Positions 57,799 to 64,000 of a stretch of DNA of 64,000 nucleotides are shown here, piece by piece (position 1 is the stretch's first letter; every line of letters starts with the position of its first letter). The position numbers were made by a program, and so were the translations under genes. A model generated the notes under the pieces. The model made no database searches. It was not told the origin of the DNA and was given only the letters and a program-made list of their open reading frames with translations. This DNA comes from a virus: positions 1-64,000 of IMG/VR virus record IMGVR_UViG_3300028801_000008; one strand, written 5' to 3'.

Positions 57799-58317
57799 TT
57801 ACTTCCCGCTCAACTTCGTCACACTCACTTTCTTTGCATGGAACTTGTCTACGCCCGGAACTTGCTTCTTCGCGTCCCAGCGCTCCTGTACCGCCGCTCG
57901 GTTCACTGCTCGATTGAGTAATTCGAATTCCCCCTTCTTCTTGATGTGGGCGTAGAACTTCTCCCAATCCTTCACAACCGGAATAATGGACTCCGTCACC
58001 TGCACGCGGCTCTTCAGCCCTTGCACGCCGCTGGACTCGCCCACGGCCAGCTTCTGCACAAAATGCTCTTCCGTAGCTTTCACCGACGGAAGTAGTAGGT
58101 CGTCGAATGGTACTGTAATACTGTTGAGAATCTTGCTGAGTTGTTTCAGATCATAGAGCGAATCGGCAAGTGCGCCGTACGGAATGCTGTCGGCGTCGAA
58201 TCCAGCCAGTATCTTCGTCAGTCGCTTCACAGCCGGAGACAGTGCCTTGCTGGCCGCTGTAACCTCCGGAGTGATGTCCAGCTTGAGTGCGGTCTTAGTG
58301 GCCACGCGCTTCACCAA
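57799..58317 (-). CDS. Helical early protein
   Basis: 172 aa; start within TTG 58317 / GTG 58314. Ala/Lys/Leu-rich helices (AVKRLTKILAGFDADSIPYGALADSLYDLKQLSKILNSI). It overlaps the upstream gene by 23 bases. No family recognised. An alternative short frame at its 3' end has no start codon and is not called. Confidence 0.6.
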   Translation of the reverse strand: MVKRVATKTALKLDITPEVTAASKALSPAVKRLTKILAGFDADSIPYGALADSLYDLKQLSKILNSITVPFDDLLLPSVKATEEHFVQKLAVGESSGVQGLKSRVQVTESIIPVVKDWEKFYAHIKKKGEFELLNRAVNRAAVQERWDAKKQVPGVDKFHAKKVSVTKLSGK

Positions 58318-58579
58318 CCTCGCTCGTACGAGCCGACGTAGTGTGCAGTTCCAGACTCAGACGAGGTGCCTGCGCCCTCGACGCCTTCAGCACCAACGCT
58401 TGCTGCTTGCCGTCAATCTGCTCCATCGCCAAACGAGCCTTGGACCAAGTCTGCCGAACTTGCTTTCCGTCGGCGAACAAGTTCCAACGCTTCGTTGTAG
58501 GATGCTCAAATAGCACGAAATGAATCCCCTGCCAGCTTGCTGTGTAATCATTGCCTTGCTGTTTCCACTGCATGATCAT
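58295..58579 (-). CDS. Small protein, WD/beta-like start
   Basis: 94 aa from ATG 58579 (GAGG 8 bases upstream); an in-frame GTG at 58621 would add 14 residues. QWKQQGNDYTASWQGIHFVLFEHPTTKRWNLFADGK is a beta meander. First gene after the promoter at 58667. Function unknown. Confidence 0.6.
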   Translation of the reverse strand: MIMQWKQQGNDYTASWQGIHFVLFEHPTTKRWNLFADGKQVRQTWSKARLAMEQIDGKQQALVLKASRAQAPRLSLELHTTSARTSEVGEARGH

Positions 58580-58666
58580 TCTGTAGTCCTCGGCTTCTGA
58601 GTTACGGTGTAGTTTGGTCACGTACGTCTTGGTATCTAGTTACTGTAAAGTTTGGTTGCTGGCTTA

Positions 58667-58672
58667 ATTATA
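58667..58672 (-). promoter_or_regulatory. -10 promoter box (TATAAT)
   Basis: GGGTTATAATTAA on the minus strand between the ligase stop and the next gene. No -35 box. Confidence 0.5.
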
Positions 58673-58683
58673 ACCCGGATGGG

Positions 58684-59682
58684 CTACAGGTCGCGCGGGT
58701 CCCGCCAGCCCAGAAATATCGGCTGTCTAGGTGCGTCCTTGGTGCCTATAAGCTGGTAGCGGAACTTGATGATCTTACCCGGTAGCGTATTACGCTTCTT
58801 CCAGAGCTCCAGGCGCACCGCGTCCGTAAGACCCTGACCGGTGCCGATGCTGAACTGTCGCAGACACGCCTCGGACCTGTCACGAAGACATGCTTCACAA
58901 GCACACGCCAACGGTCTTACCGTGAACCCTCCCAGTGTCCCCTTCCCGACCTTACCGGCCTTGTGGCTGGAGCGCTTCATCTTGCCGAGTTCGTTAACCA
59001 CCCGCTGATTCGTGTTCTCCATTTGCTCGTACGTGCCGATCACCACGGCCTCGGCGTCCACGAACCGCTTGACGGCGATCAGCCCGCCCTCCTTGACCGT
59101 GGAGCGGCCGTGCTTGTACGCGCCGATTGGGTCGCGCAACATGATTCCTTCGTGGCCTAAGCCTGTCTGCTTTCCTTCGTAAGAGGCCAGCTGCTCCAGA
59201 GTCTTGATAACCGTGTGCGGCACGCGACGTATGAAGCGCTCAGTAGTAGAGTGGTTACCAGCAAGATTCATGAATGGTCGTTGATCGGCCGTCGATGTCG
59301 CATTACTCAGTCGAATCTCGAAGGGCTCCATCTCGTCGTAGCAATCAAATATGTTGAACGTAGCATCGTCGGCTGGTTTATCCCGGCTCATGACCACGCT
59401 GGTGGAGCGATTGAAGCAGTCCTCAGCCGTGGGCGATCCAACGATAACTTCTCCATCAAGACCGTCGAGCTCCTCACGCCCCCATAGCTGCTGCATGGCC
59501 TTATTGGGGATGAGCTTCAACGATCGGCTGTACAGCCTGCCGTTCTGCACCGTTACGCGTATGCCGTCCAGCTTCGGCGACGCCAGCCACGTGCGACCGA
59601 GCGTGAAGAGCTTCTCCAGGGTGGCGTCTAGTTCCTTGGGATCGGGTTTGGCGGCGAGCATAGGTTTCCAGAGGTTAGCCAC
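58684..59682 (-). CDS. ATP-dependent DNA ligase
   Basis: 332 aa from GTG 59682 (GAGG upstream). Nucleotidyl-transferase motifs in order: motif I ASPKLDGIR with the adenylated Lys, GEVIVGSP (motif IIIa region), motif IV LGHEGIMLR, motif V LIAVKRF. An OB-like C-terminal part carries CACEACLRDRSEACL, extra Cys. Seals nicks in replication. Not NAD-dependent (no NAD-specific Ia domain). Confidence 0.9.
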   Translation of the reverse strand: MANLWKPMLAAKPDPKELDATLEKLFTLGRTWLASPKLDGIRVTVQNGRLYSRSLKLIPNKAMQQLWGREELDGLDGEVIVGSPTAEDCFNRSTSVVMSRDKPADDATFNIFDCYDEMEPFEIRLSNATSTADQRPFMNLAGNHSTTERFIRRVPHTVIKTLEQLASYEGKQTGLGHEGIMLRDPIGAYKHGRSTVKEGGLIAVKRFVDAEAVVIGTYEQMENTNQRVVNELGKMKRSSHKAGKVGKGTLGGFTVRPLACACEACLRDRSEACLRQFSIGTGQGLTDAVRLELWKKRNTLPGKIIKFRYQLIGTKDAPRQPIFLGWRDPRDL

Positions 59683-59947
59683 GCGGCACCTCGAGAAATA
59701 CGTGCCAAACGAAGGGTTCCATCACGACTGAACCTAGATACTTCTTTTGTAGCATGCCGTTAATTTCACGCCCAGTACCATGAATAAACAGCTTGTGCGG
59801 CTTCTTAGCCGCGTTTGGGTTCAGGACCTGTACCCAGATACAAAGCTCGCCATTATTCGCGCCAGTGAATAGTATGGTAGAGCATAATGGCAGCTCCACC
59901 GTTTGCTCATCCTCTATCTGTAGTGCATACTTGAAAATCTTCACCAC
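59675..59947 (-). CDS. DUF7352-like small protein
   Basis: 90 aa. Beta-rich IFKYALQIEDEQTVELPLCSTILFTGANNGELCIWVQV and FIHGTGREI, a short phage/bacterial family of unknown role. Overlaps the ligase gene by 8 bases. Confidence 0.6.
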   Translation of the reverse strand: MVKIFKYALQIEDEQTVELPLCSTILFTGANNGELCIWVQVLNPNAAKKPHKLFIHGTGREINGMLQKKYLGSVVMEPFVWHVFLEVPRG

Positions 59948-59959
59948 AGCCTCCAGAGT

Positions 59960-60118
59960 TTACTCATCGGATTCTTCCTCCCCACAGGTTACACACCGGC
60001 CCTTGCCATCCTCATTGCCGACATCCTTGTACTTATGACTGCCGATAAGACAGCGCAATGCCTCTATCTCATAGTCAGTTAACGGCGCACCGTAGTCCGT
60101 GCCATGCTCCCTTGTCAT
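59960..60118 (-). CDS. Small acidic zinc-motif protein
   Basis: 52 aa; GGAGG upstream and one base after the previous TGA. Ends RCVTCGEEESDE; a Cys at LRCLIGSH may complete a zinc site. Function unknown. Confidence 0.6.
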   Translation of the reverse strand: MTREHGTDYGAPLTDYEIEALRCLIGSHKYKDVGNEDGKGRCVTCGEEESDE

Positions 60119-60119
60119 C

Positions 60120-60308
60120 TCAAACCTCCTTCTTCACCCTCGTCCTGAACTTCTTCGGCTTTTCCTGCGTGGCAGTCCACTTGAACCGCACGCCCTTGCG
60201 GTCGCGTCGCTTGTAGCCGCGCAGCACGGTCTGCCTGTTCTCGTCCGTAGCCTGCGTGATCAGCTCCCATTCGTCCTTCGGCACCGACCATCTCCACAAG
60301 TGCGCCAT
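60120..60308 (-). CDS. Small basic protein
   Basis: 62 aa from ATG 60308 (TGATG overlap). Trp/Lys/Arg-rich (HLWRWSVPKDEWELITQ, RRDRKGVRFKWTATQEKPKKFRTRVKK); probably binds nucleic acid. Not recognised. Confidence 0.6.
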   Translation of the reverse strand: MAHLWRWSVPKDEWELITQATDENRQTVLRGYKRRDRKGVRFKWTATQEKPKKFRTRVKKEV

Positions 60309-60655
60309 CAGCGTTTCACCAAGCTTTTCCAGTCGACGACACACCGCGCGGCCTGCGCATCGGTGAATGCCGTAACTACGTTGTCGCCAACTTCGCCGTT
60401 AAGCGGTCTCCATTGCACCTTTGGCTTGAATCCTGCCGGGCACCGCACACAGACCTGCCATGTATCGTGTTTTCCGCAATAAAGGTGAACGTCCAGACTT
60501 GGACGCAAAGAGCAACCGGTCAAGCCAACTACTACTAACAGAAGTGGTATCAGCTTCATGCTTGTATTCCGCTTCTTGACTGGATGGCTGCGCAACCACA
60601 CGTTCAGGCCGAACAACAATACGAACAGCGCGCTTAGAATCTTGATCTCCGTCAT
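60308..60655 (-). CDS. Membrane protein with embedded lipoprotein start
   Basis: 115 aa from ATG 60655 (AGAGGA upstream, ATGA overlap). The first 22 residues form a transmembrane helix. An in-frame ATG at 60559 opens a typical lipoprotein signal (KLIPLLLVVVGLTGC) followed by a Cys-rich domain. Either a membrane-anchored protein with a second hydrophobic segment or two products, inner- and outer-membrane. Confidence 0.55.
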   Translation of the reverse strand: MTEIKILSALFVLLFGLNVWLRSHPVKKRNTSMKLIPLLLVVVGLTGCSLRPSLDVHLYCGKHDTWQVCVRCPAGFKPKVQWRPLNGEVGDNVVTAFTDAQAARCVVDWKSLVKR

Positions 60656-61579
60656 TTTGTCCTCTCATAGTCGTACAACCCGAGCATGTGATTCACCAAC
60701 TCGATGCGGAACCCAGCGGCATGCTTGTGGCCTCCTCCGCCGTACTTCTTGGCTATCTCGCTGACGTCAGCGCCATCCTCCCTGGAGCGCAGGCTGAACA
60801 CCGCAAAGCCGTCCTTGTCGCTGTAGTACGTGGCGGCGAATGGCTTACCCTCCGCCATCAAGTTCGCTGCATCCGAGGCCAGCGTATACGGCATGTTGGC
60901 ACACGGCACCATGATTCCGCCGATGCTACGACGCATCTTCGTCATGCCGATAAGCTCGCGAACGTCCTTGTCCTGCTTGCGAAGGATGGCTCGACCGGCC
61001 TCCAGCATGCTGGCAAGACCAGGAATAGACTCCATTTGTCGCGATAAGGAACCCCATATTTTGAAGTCGTAGTCGTAGCTGAACAATACGGCGTTTAGTT
61101 CTTTGGTGTACGCGAGAGAAAAGCGCCACAGGTCGCGGTCCTCCACTGCCCTGACCAGCATGGGAACCTCGGTGTGCGGATGGAACCACTCCCATGCCAA
61201 CCGCGCGCCGGACTTGGTCATGTCGAAGATGCACGTCACGTTCGTGACCCCCTTTGCAGTCGTTCAGCGACCAGAGATTGGACAGGTCCTTCTCGGCCGT
61301 CTTGTGGTGGTCCAAGATGGTGATGCTCTTGGCGACACGCTGCATGGCGTCGATGACTTCCAGCTTGTAGCTGAAGTCCAACAGGTACACGTCACGATCG
61401 GTGCAATCCGGAGGAGCCTGTCCGTACACGCCCGGCACGAACTCGGCGTCAGGGTACTGCAGCCACATGGCCCACGCAGCGGTGAAGCCGTCAAGACATG
61501 GACTGTGGTGTATTACTAGAGGCGGCTTAGACGTCAGGTTCAAACCTACTCCTTGGTCGTACATTGCGTCAAATGGCAT
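60652..61579 (-). CDS. DHH-family phosphoesterase, broken by a frame change
   Basis: N-terminal half from ATG 61579 (GGAG upstream) has LVIHHSPCLDGFTAAWAMW, VYLLDFSYKLEVID and TILDHHKTAEKDL (the DHH triad). The C-terminal DHHA1 half (CIFDMTKSGARLAWEWF ... GGGGHKHAAGF) lies in the +1 frame. The change falls at a run of five G (61246-61250). One base fewer would restore a single ~308-aa protein of the RecJ/NrnA type. Without it the N-terminal frame ends at 60926. Could be a real mutation, an assembly error or programmed shifting. Confidence 0.7.
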
Positions 61580-61601
61580 GCTACTTCTCCTTCTGCACCG
61601 G

Positions 61602-62048
61602 TCAGACGTACTCCAGGTCTGCCGGCTCCTTCCAGTTGAACTTCCCATACCACGCTGCATCCTTCCGCAGTAGATTGCTGCGATGCGACGCATGGAACTT
61701 CCTACTACCTAGCCACGTTGGACTCGTCGATGTCTTTATCAAGCGCACAGCGACTACGTTGAACAGCCGCAGAAGATTAGCCTCCATGGCCTCGTTCTTG
61801 AATCCGCGTCGCTTCCACTCGTCGCATACAATGCAAGCGTATTGGTACAAAACGCCTTCATGGCCTTTCCACATCAACGCTGCCGGATGGTTGGTCCATC
61901 CTTTGCGCACGGCGGATCCTGGCTTGTGCGTCAAGCCTAGCAGCGCGTTCAGCAGCTGGTAGGCTTCCACGCGCTGCTTGCCCAACCGCTTATTATCCAG
62001 GCACGCGGCCGATTTGACGAACGACTTGTAGGGAAGGAAGGTCTGCAT
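61602..62048 (-). CDS. Pyrimidine-dimer-DNA-glycosylase-like protein
   Basis: 148 aa from ATG 62048. MQTFLPYKSFVKSAACLDNKRLGKQRVEAYQLLNALLG and GWTNHPAALMWKGHEGVLYQYACIVCDEWKRRGFKN match the family of MSMEG_6728-type proteins with the T4 DenV (pyrimidine dimer glycosylase) fold. The conserved LGKQRVEA block is intact. May act on modified or damaged thymines; relevant given the thymine-modification cluster. Confidence 0.75.
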   Translation of the reverse strand: MQTFLPYKSFVKSAACLDNKRLGKQRVEAYQLLNALLGLTHKPGSAVRKGWTNHPAALMWKGHEGVLYQYACIVCDEWKRRGFKNEAMEANLLRLFNVVAVRLIKTSTSPTWLGSRKFHASHRSNLLRKDAAWYGKFNWKEPADLEYV

Positions 62049-62049
62049 G

Positions 62050-62517
62050 TCAGCCCCAGTAGCTTGTAAGCCACCACTTGAATTCAGTGGGTAGGTTGTA
62101 CTTCTTGCAAAATTCACGCAGCACTATCTGCCTCAGTGGGCGGATGCGCGTGTCCAGCGTCAACTCCTTCGGATATCCACGATTGGCCGTCTGCACCGTT
62201 CCAGGCACGGCCAGTATGTACATGGGGCAATCACCGCTGCGGTAATTAACCAATTCGAACGGCAATGGGTTCAGCTTCATCCACGCGGTTTTGTGCGCGT
62301 AGTACTCACGCACCTTCGCACGCGGCGGCTCTACACCGCCGATGTAGTCGCCATCTTCTGTGAAGAGCTCAAACGGCGGCTTGTAGCCGTTCACCTTCAG
62401 CCACCACTCCTCTTCGTCACAGTCAACGTCTGCCGCCATCCAAGGCAGCTCAAATTCCTCCGCCTCGTCATTTAGCAGTACTCCAAAGCAAACTTCTCCA
62501 TTCGTTGTTGTGCTCAT
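62050..62517 (-). CDS. Unidentified soluble protein
   Basis: 155 aa from ATG 62517 (GGAG upstream). Acidic N-terminal part (DEAEEFELPWMAADVDCDEEEWW) and a C-terminal end REFCKKYNLPTEFKWWLTSYWG. No family recognised. Stop precedes the next ATG by one base. Confidence 0.6.
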   Translation of the reverse strand: MSTTTNGEVCFGVLLNDEAEEFELPWMAADVDCDEEEWWLKVNGYKPPFELFTEDGDYIGGVEPPRAKVREYYAHKTAWMKLNPLPFELVNYRSGDCPMYILAVPGTVQTANRGYPKELTLDTRIRPLRQIVLREFCKKYNLPTEFKWWLTSYWG

Positions 62518-62533
62518 CTCTTTCTCCTTGATC

Positions 62534-62746
62534 TTACGCTTCTCTGGACCTACCACTCACCACTCGCAGCGCACCCGGATGGAAAGGGCACCCGCGTCCC
62601 GCGCTGCTCTGTCCGAGAGAACCCTCCGGACACTCGGTAGGTTGTTGCGGTAGGTCCAGAGAAGCGTACGTCCAGTTTCCTGGTCCGTAGCTCCTTAGTC
62701 GGCAGACACTTCGCACCCGGTCTGCCAGCGAGCTGAGGTCACGCAT
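62534..62746 (-). CDS. Possible small Cys-containing protein across an inverted repeat
   Basis: 70 aa from ATG 62746, 7 bases after the previous stop and ending 16 bases before the next ATG, which fits the tight operon. Helix SLADRVRSVCRL then ECPEGSLGQ and GCPFHPGALRVV. No clear Shine-Dalgarno. The frame includes both arms of a perfect 20-bp inverted repeat, so a structured RNA is an alternative reading. Confidence 0.45.
   Translation of the reverse strand: MRDLSSLADRVRSVCRLRSYGPGNWTYASLDLPQQPTECPEGSLGQSSAGRGCPFHPGALRVVSGRSREA
62535..62668 (-). ncRNA. Candidate structured RNA closed by a perfect 20-bp stem
   Basis: Arms 62535-62554 and 62649-62668 are exact reverse complements. Inside are two further helices: GCAGCGC/GCGCTGC (62566-62572 with 62601-62607) and TGTCCG/CGGACA (62610-62615 with 62627-62632), giving a three-way junction. 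Outside, 62672-62683 forms a CCAG-GAAA-CTGG GNRA-type hairpin only when read on the minus strand, and 62701-62726 another 7-bp hairpin. Could be a leader element for the 62517 gene. Confidence 0.4.
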
Positions 62747-62753
62747 TGCGAAC

Positions 62754-63008
62754 TTAGTGCACCGCCACCACGCGCATATCGCGTACGTCGACCCACGCGC
62801 TCCACCTGTTCAGACCGCGATAGCGTACCACCGGTTGTTGCGTGGTGGCGTCTGCTGCGACCGCGCCAATCGGCCACGGCCCTTCAATCTTAGTTCGACC
62901 AGTTACAGCCGCCATACCGAGCGTGGGTGAGTATGCCACTACGGTCTGACCTTGCTTGATTGCTGCGCGGAGTTCTGTCTTATTGGCGAAATCGATCGAT
63001 GCGTACAT
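62754..63008 (-). CDS. Small beta protein
   Basis: 84 aa from ATG 63008 (AAGGAG upstream). IDFANKTELRAAIKQGQTVVAYSPTLGMAAVTGRTKIEGPWP and WSAWVDVRDMRVVAVH are strand-rich. Function unknown. Confidence 0.6.
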   Translation of the reverse strand: MYASIDFANKTELRAAIKQGQTVVAYSPTLGMAAVTGRTKIEGPWPIGAVAADATTQQPVVRYRGLNRWSAWVDVRDMRVVAVH

Positions 63009-63052
63009 TCGTAAAGCTCCTTCTTTCAACCAAACGAATTGTTGTTGCTGCG

Positions 63053-63163
63053 TTAGAGGCCCAGGCGCTTGTAGCGCCAATTTCTAAACACTATCTTTAA
63101 AGCAAGTTTCCTGCTGGCCCCGTAGTAGCGCGCTATCCGCCATTCCTTACGCAGCGTCTTCAT
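63053..63163 (-). CDS. Very small basic protein
   Basis: 36 aa, TGATG overlap with the gene upstream and GGAGG before it. Arg/Lys/Trp-rich (KTLRKEWRIARYYGASRK), likely helical. Function unknown. Confidence 0.5.
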   Translation of the reverse strand: MKTLRKEWRIARYYGASRKLALKIVFRNWRYKRLGL

Positions 63164-63618
63164 CACTTAGTGATTTCCTCCTTGAAGTACGATGGTGCTT
63201 CGGCGTTCAAATACCACTGCACTAACCCTGGCAAATATCTGTCCTCGTAGCTGACGAGCTCAGTAGAACCGCGTACCACGTAGTCCGCCGTGTGCAAGTG
63301 GTATTGGTCGAAAATTTTGCACGTCCACATCGGCTCGCGCCAAATAGTGTCAGTCTTGCGAAGAAGAGCCACGTAATCGTCAATTATCTCAGCTTGATAA
63401 TACTCACGCGTAACCATGGACAGCATTACGACGTCCAGCAGCGCGGCTGGTGGAAGCCGTTCAACTTCCAACGGTTTACCTGCCATGAGTGCAGTAATCA
63501 GCTGGCTCCGTAGAACAGGACTACGCTGACACTTGAAGAATACTTCCCAGTAAGGGGCACGGTCGTGGTTGGTTGGCTGAACTACTGTTTCTTGCTGTTT
63601 CTGTTTTCTCTTGGCCAT
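63163..63618 (-). CDS. Unidentified early protein
   Basis: 151 aa; AAGGAGG upstream, near a TATAAT promoter. Basic N-terminus (KRKQKQQE), then helical segments with Trp and Tyr (EVFFKCQRSPVLRSQLITALM, DRYLPGLVQWYLNAEAPSYF). Not recognised. Confidence 0.6.
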   Translation of the reverse strand: MAKRKQKQQETVVQPTNHDRAPYWEVFFKCQRSPVLRSQLITALMAGKPLEVERLPPAALLDVVMLSMVTREYYQAEIIDDYVALLRKTDTIWREPMWTCKIFDQYHLHTADYVVRGSTELVSYEDRYLPGLVQWYLNAEAPSYFKEEITK

Positions 63619-63636
63619 AACGACCTCCTTGCTTCA

Positions 63637-63642
63637 ATTATA
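63637..63642 (-). promoter_or_regulatory. -10 promoter box (TATAAT)
   Basis: CACGCTATAATTG on the minus strand, 18 bases before ATG 63618, giving a leader of roughly 12 bases that just holds the Shine-Dalgarno. Confidence 0.6.
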
Positions 63643-63655
63643 GCGTGACCGGTTT

Positions 63656-64000
63656 TCAGCCATCACGCGTGCGTCCCTCTCCCTTGCAATCCTTGCACTC
63701 CGTTATCTTGCCCTTGAACATACGTGTACCGACCACGCCCGAGCCTGCGCACTTGCCACACTGCCCTGACAGCAGAAACTGCGACGCCGCCCACTGTGCA
63801 CGCAGCGCGTCAGTCTTGATGGCTGAGTACGCTTCGGTGATGCGGTGCCACTGGAAGTTCAACTTCTCCTGCGACGCCTCTGGCATTCCACGCCGCGCAT
63901 CCGGATGGCAGTACCGCGCCAGCCCATGGTATAATTTACGAATGATCTCGTCAGAGTCGTTTGGCTTCGCCAACAGTATGCAGTAGGGCGTCACAACCAC
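63656..64000 (-). CDS. J-domain protein with zinc-finger repeats (5' end may run off the window)
   Basis: 114 aa seen. DnaJ core: IIRKLYHGLARYCHPDARRGMPEASQEKLNFQWHRITEAYSAIK with the HPD triad. C-terminal CGKCAGSGV and CKDCKGEGR are the CxxCxGxG repeats of DnaJ. It would recruit host DnaK for phage assembly or replication. The true start lies at GTG 64000 or beyond. Confidence 0.8.
   Translation of the reverse strand: MVVTPYCILLAKPNDSDEIIRKLYHGLARYCHPDARRGMPEASQEKLNFQWHRITEAYSAIKTDALRAQWAASQFLLSGQCGKCAGSGVVGTRMFKGKITECKDCKGEGRTRDG

Noticed and set aside
57758-57967. 69-codon minus-strand frame at the 3' end of the 172-aa gene
   Set aside because: No usable start codon with a ribosome-binding site; covered by the larger gene.
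63925-63940. TATAAT on the plus strand near the right end
   Set aside because: Antisense to the J-domain gene with no plus-strand gene after it.
1-64000. CRISPR array or insertion sequence
   Set aside because: No regularly spaced direct repeats and no transposase were seen; the only mobile genes recognised are homing endonucleases.

Overview
This window is part of the genome of a tailed, contractile (myovirus-type) bacteriophage. A sheath protein (DUF3383 type), tail tube, tape measure with a lytic transglycosylase domain, gp25-like and J-like baseplate wedge proteins and a DUF2184-type capsid are all present. Genes are tightly packed, with many ATGA, GTGA, TGATG and TAATG overlaps. No integrase, repressor or other lysogeny gene was recognised, so a lytic lifestyle is likely but not shown. 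Terminase and portal genes are absent and probably lie to the left of base 1. The host cannot be read directly. Three consecutive tail-spike genes carry Sec signal peptides and look like secreted beta-helix proteins of soil bacteria. Acidobacteriota is my best guess, and it is inference only.

Layout. The window has two convergent halves that meet at a strong bidirectional hairpin at 37198-37249. The plus-strand half (1-37.2 kb) is the late, structural half. It holds small genes, a metallophosphoesterase and a SprT-like protease (0.1-2.8 kb), and a tRNA-Gln (3.2 kb). Head genes follow (3.3-9.3 kb): prohead protease with a nested scaffold start, cement protein and major capsid. Connector and neck genes (9.4-13.4 kb), sheath, tube, frameshifted chaperone and tape measure (13.4-17.8 kb), and baseplate (17.8-23.3 kb) come next. 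Fibres and spikes lie at 23.3-34.2 kb. A lysis cassette (34.2-35.8 kb) and two papain-fold hydrolases (35.9-37.2 kb) close the half. Two free-standing homing endonucleases (HNH at 8.2 kb, GIY-YIG at 10.4 kb) interrupt the head and neck genes, each with its own promoter placed so that the mRNA would be leaderless.

The minus-strand half (37.2-64 kb, read right to left) is the early, replication and metabolism half. It encodes a J-domain protein, DHH phosphoesterase (frame-broken), pyrimidine-dimer-glycosylase-like protein, ATP-dependent DNA ligase, SPFH/stomatin-like membrane protein, dCTP-deaminase/dUTPase-like enzyme, family A DNA polymerase with an inserted zinc site, PD-(D/E)XK nuclease, VRR-NUC nuclease, SNF2-like helicase and a third (HNH) homing endonuclease. 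A long run of very small genes follows (46-48 kb). The half ends in a cluster at 37.3-42.6 kb: thymidylate-synthase homologue, aGPT-PPlase-like protein, nucleotidyltransferase, APH-fold kinase, tiny zinc protein and GT-A-like glycosyltransferase, plus HD and DUF3310 proteins.

That last cluster is the most exciting candidate. It looks like a pathway that makes a modified pyrimidine and then decorates thymine positions in the phage DNA with an activated group. Other notable signals are a phage-wide promoter motif ((G)CTATAAT without a -35 box), inverted-repeat operator candidates, a U-UUU-UUC programmed frameshift in the tail chaperone, beta modules shuffled between unrelated virion proteins, and a perfect 20-bp inverted repeat that could fold into a branched RNA at 62.5 kb. 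All calls are by reading the sequence and recalling family features; no database search was run.
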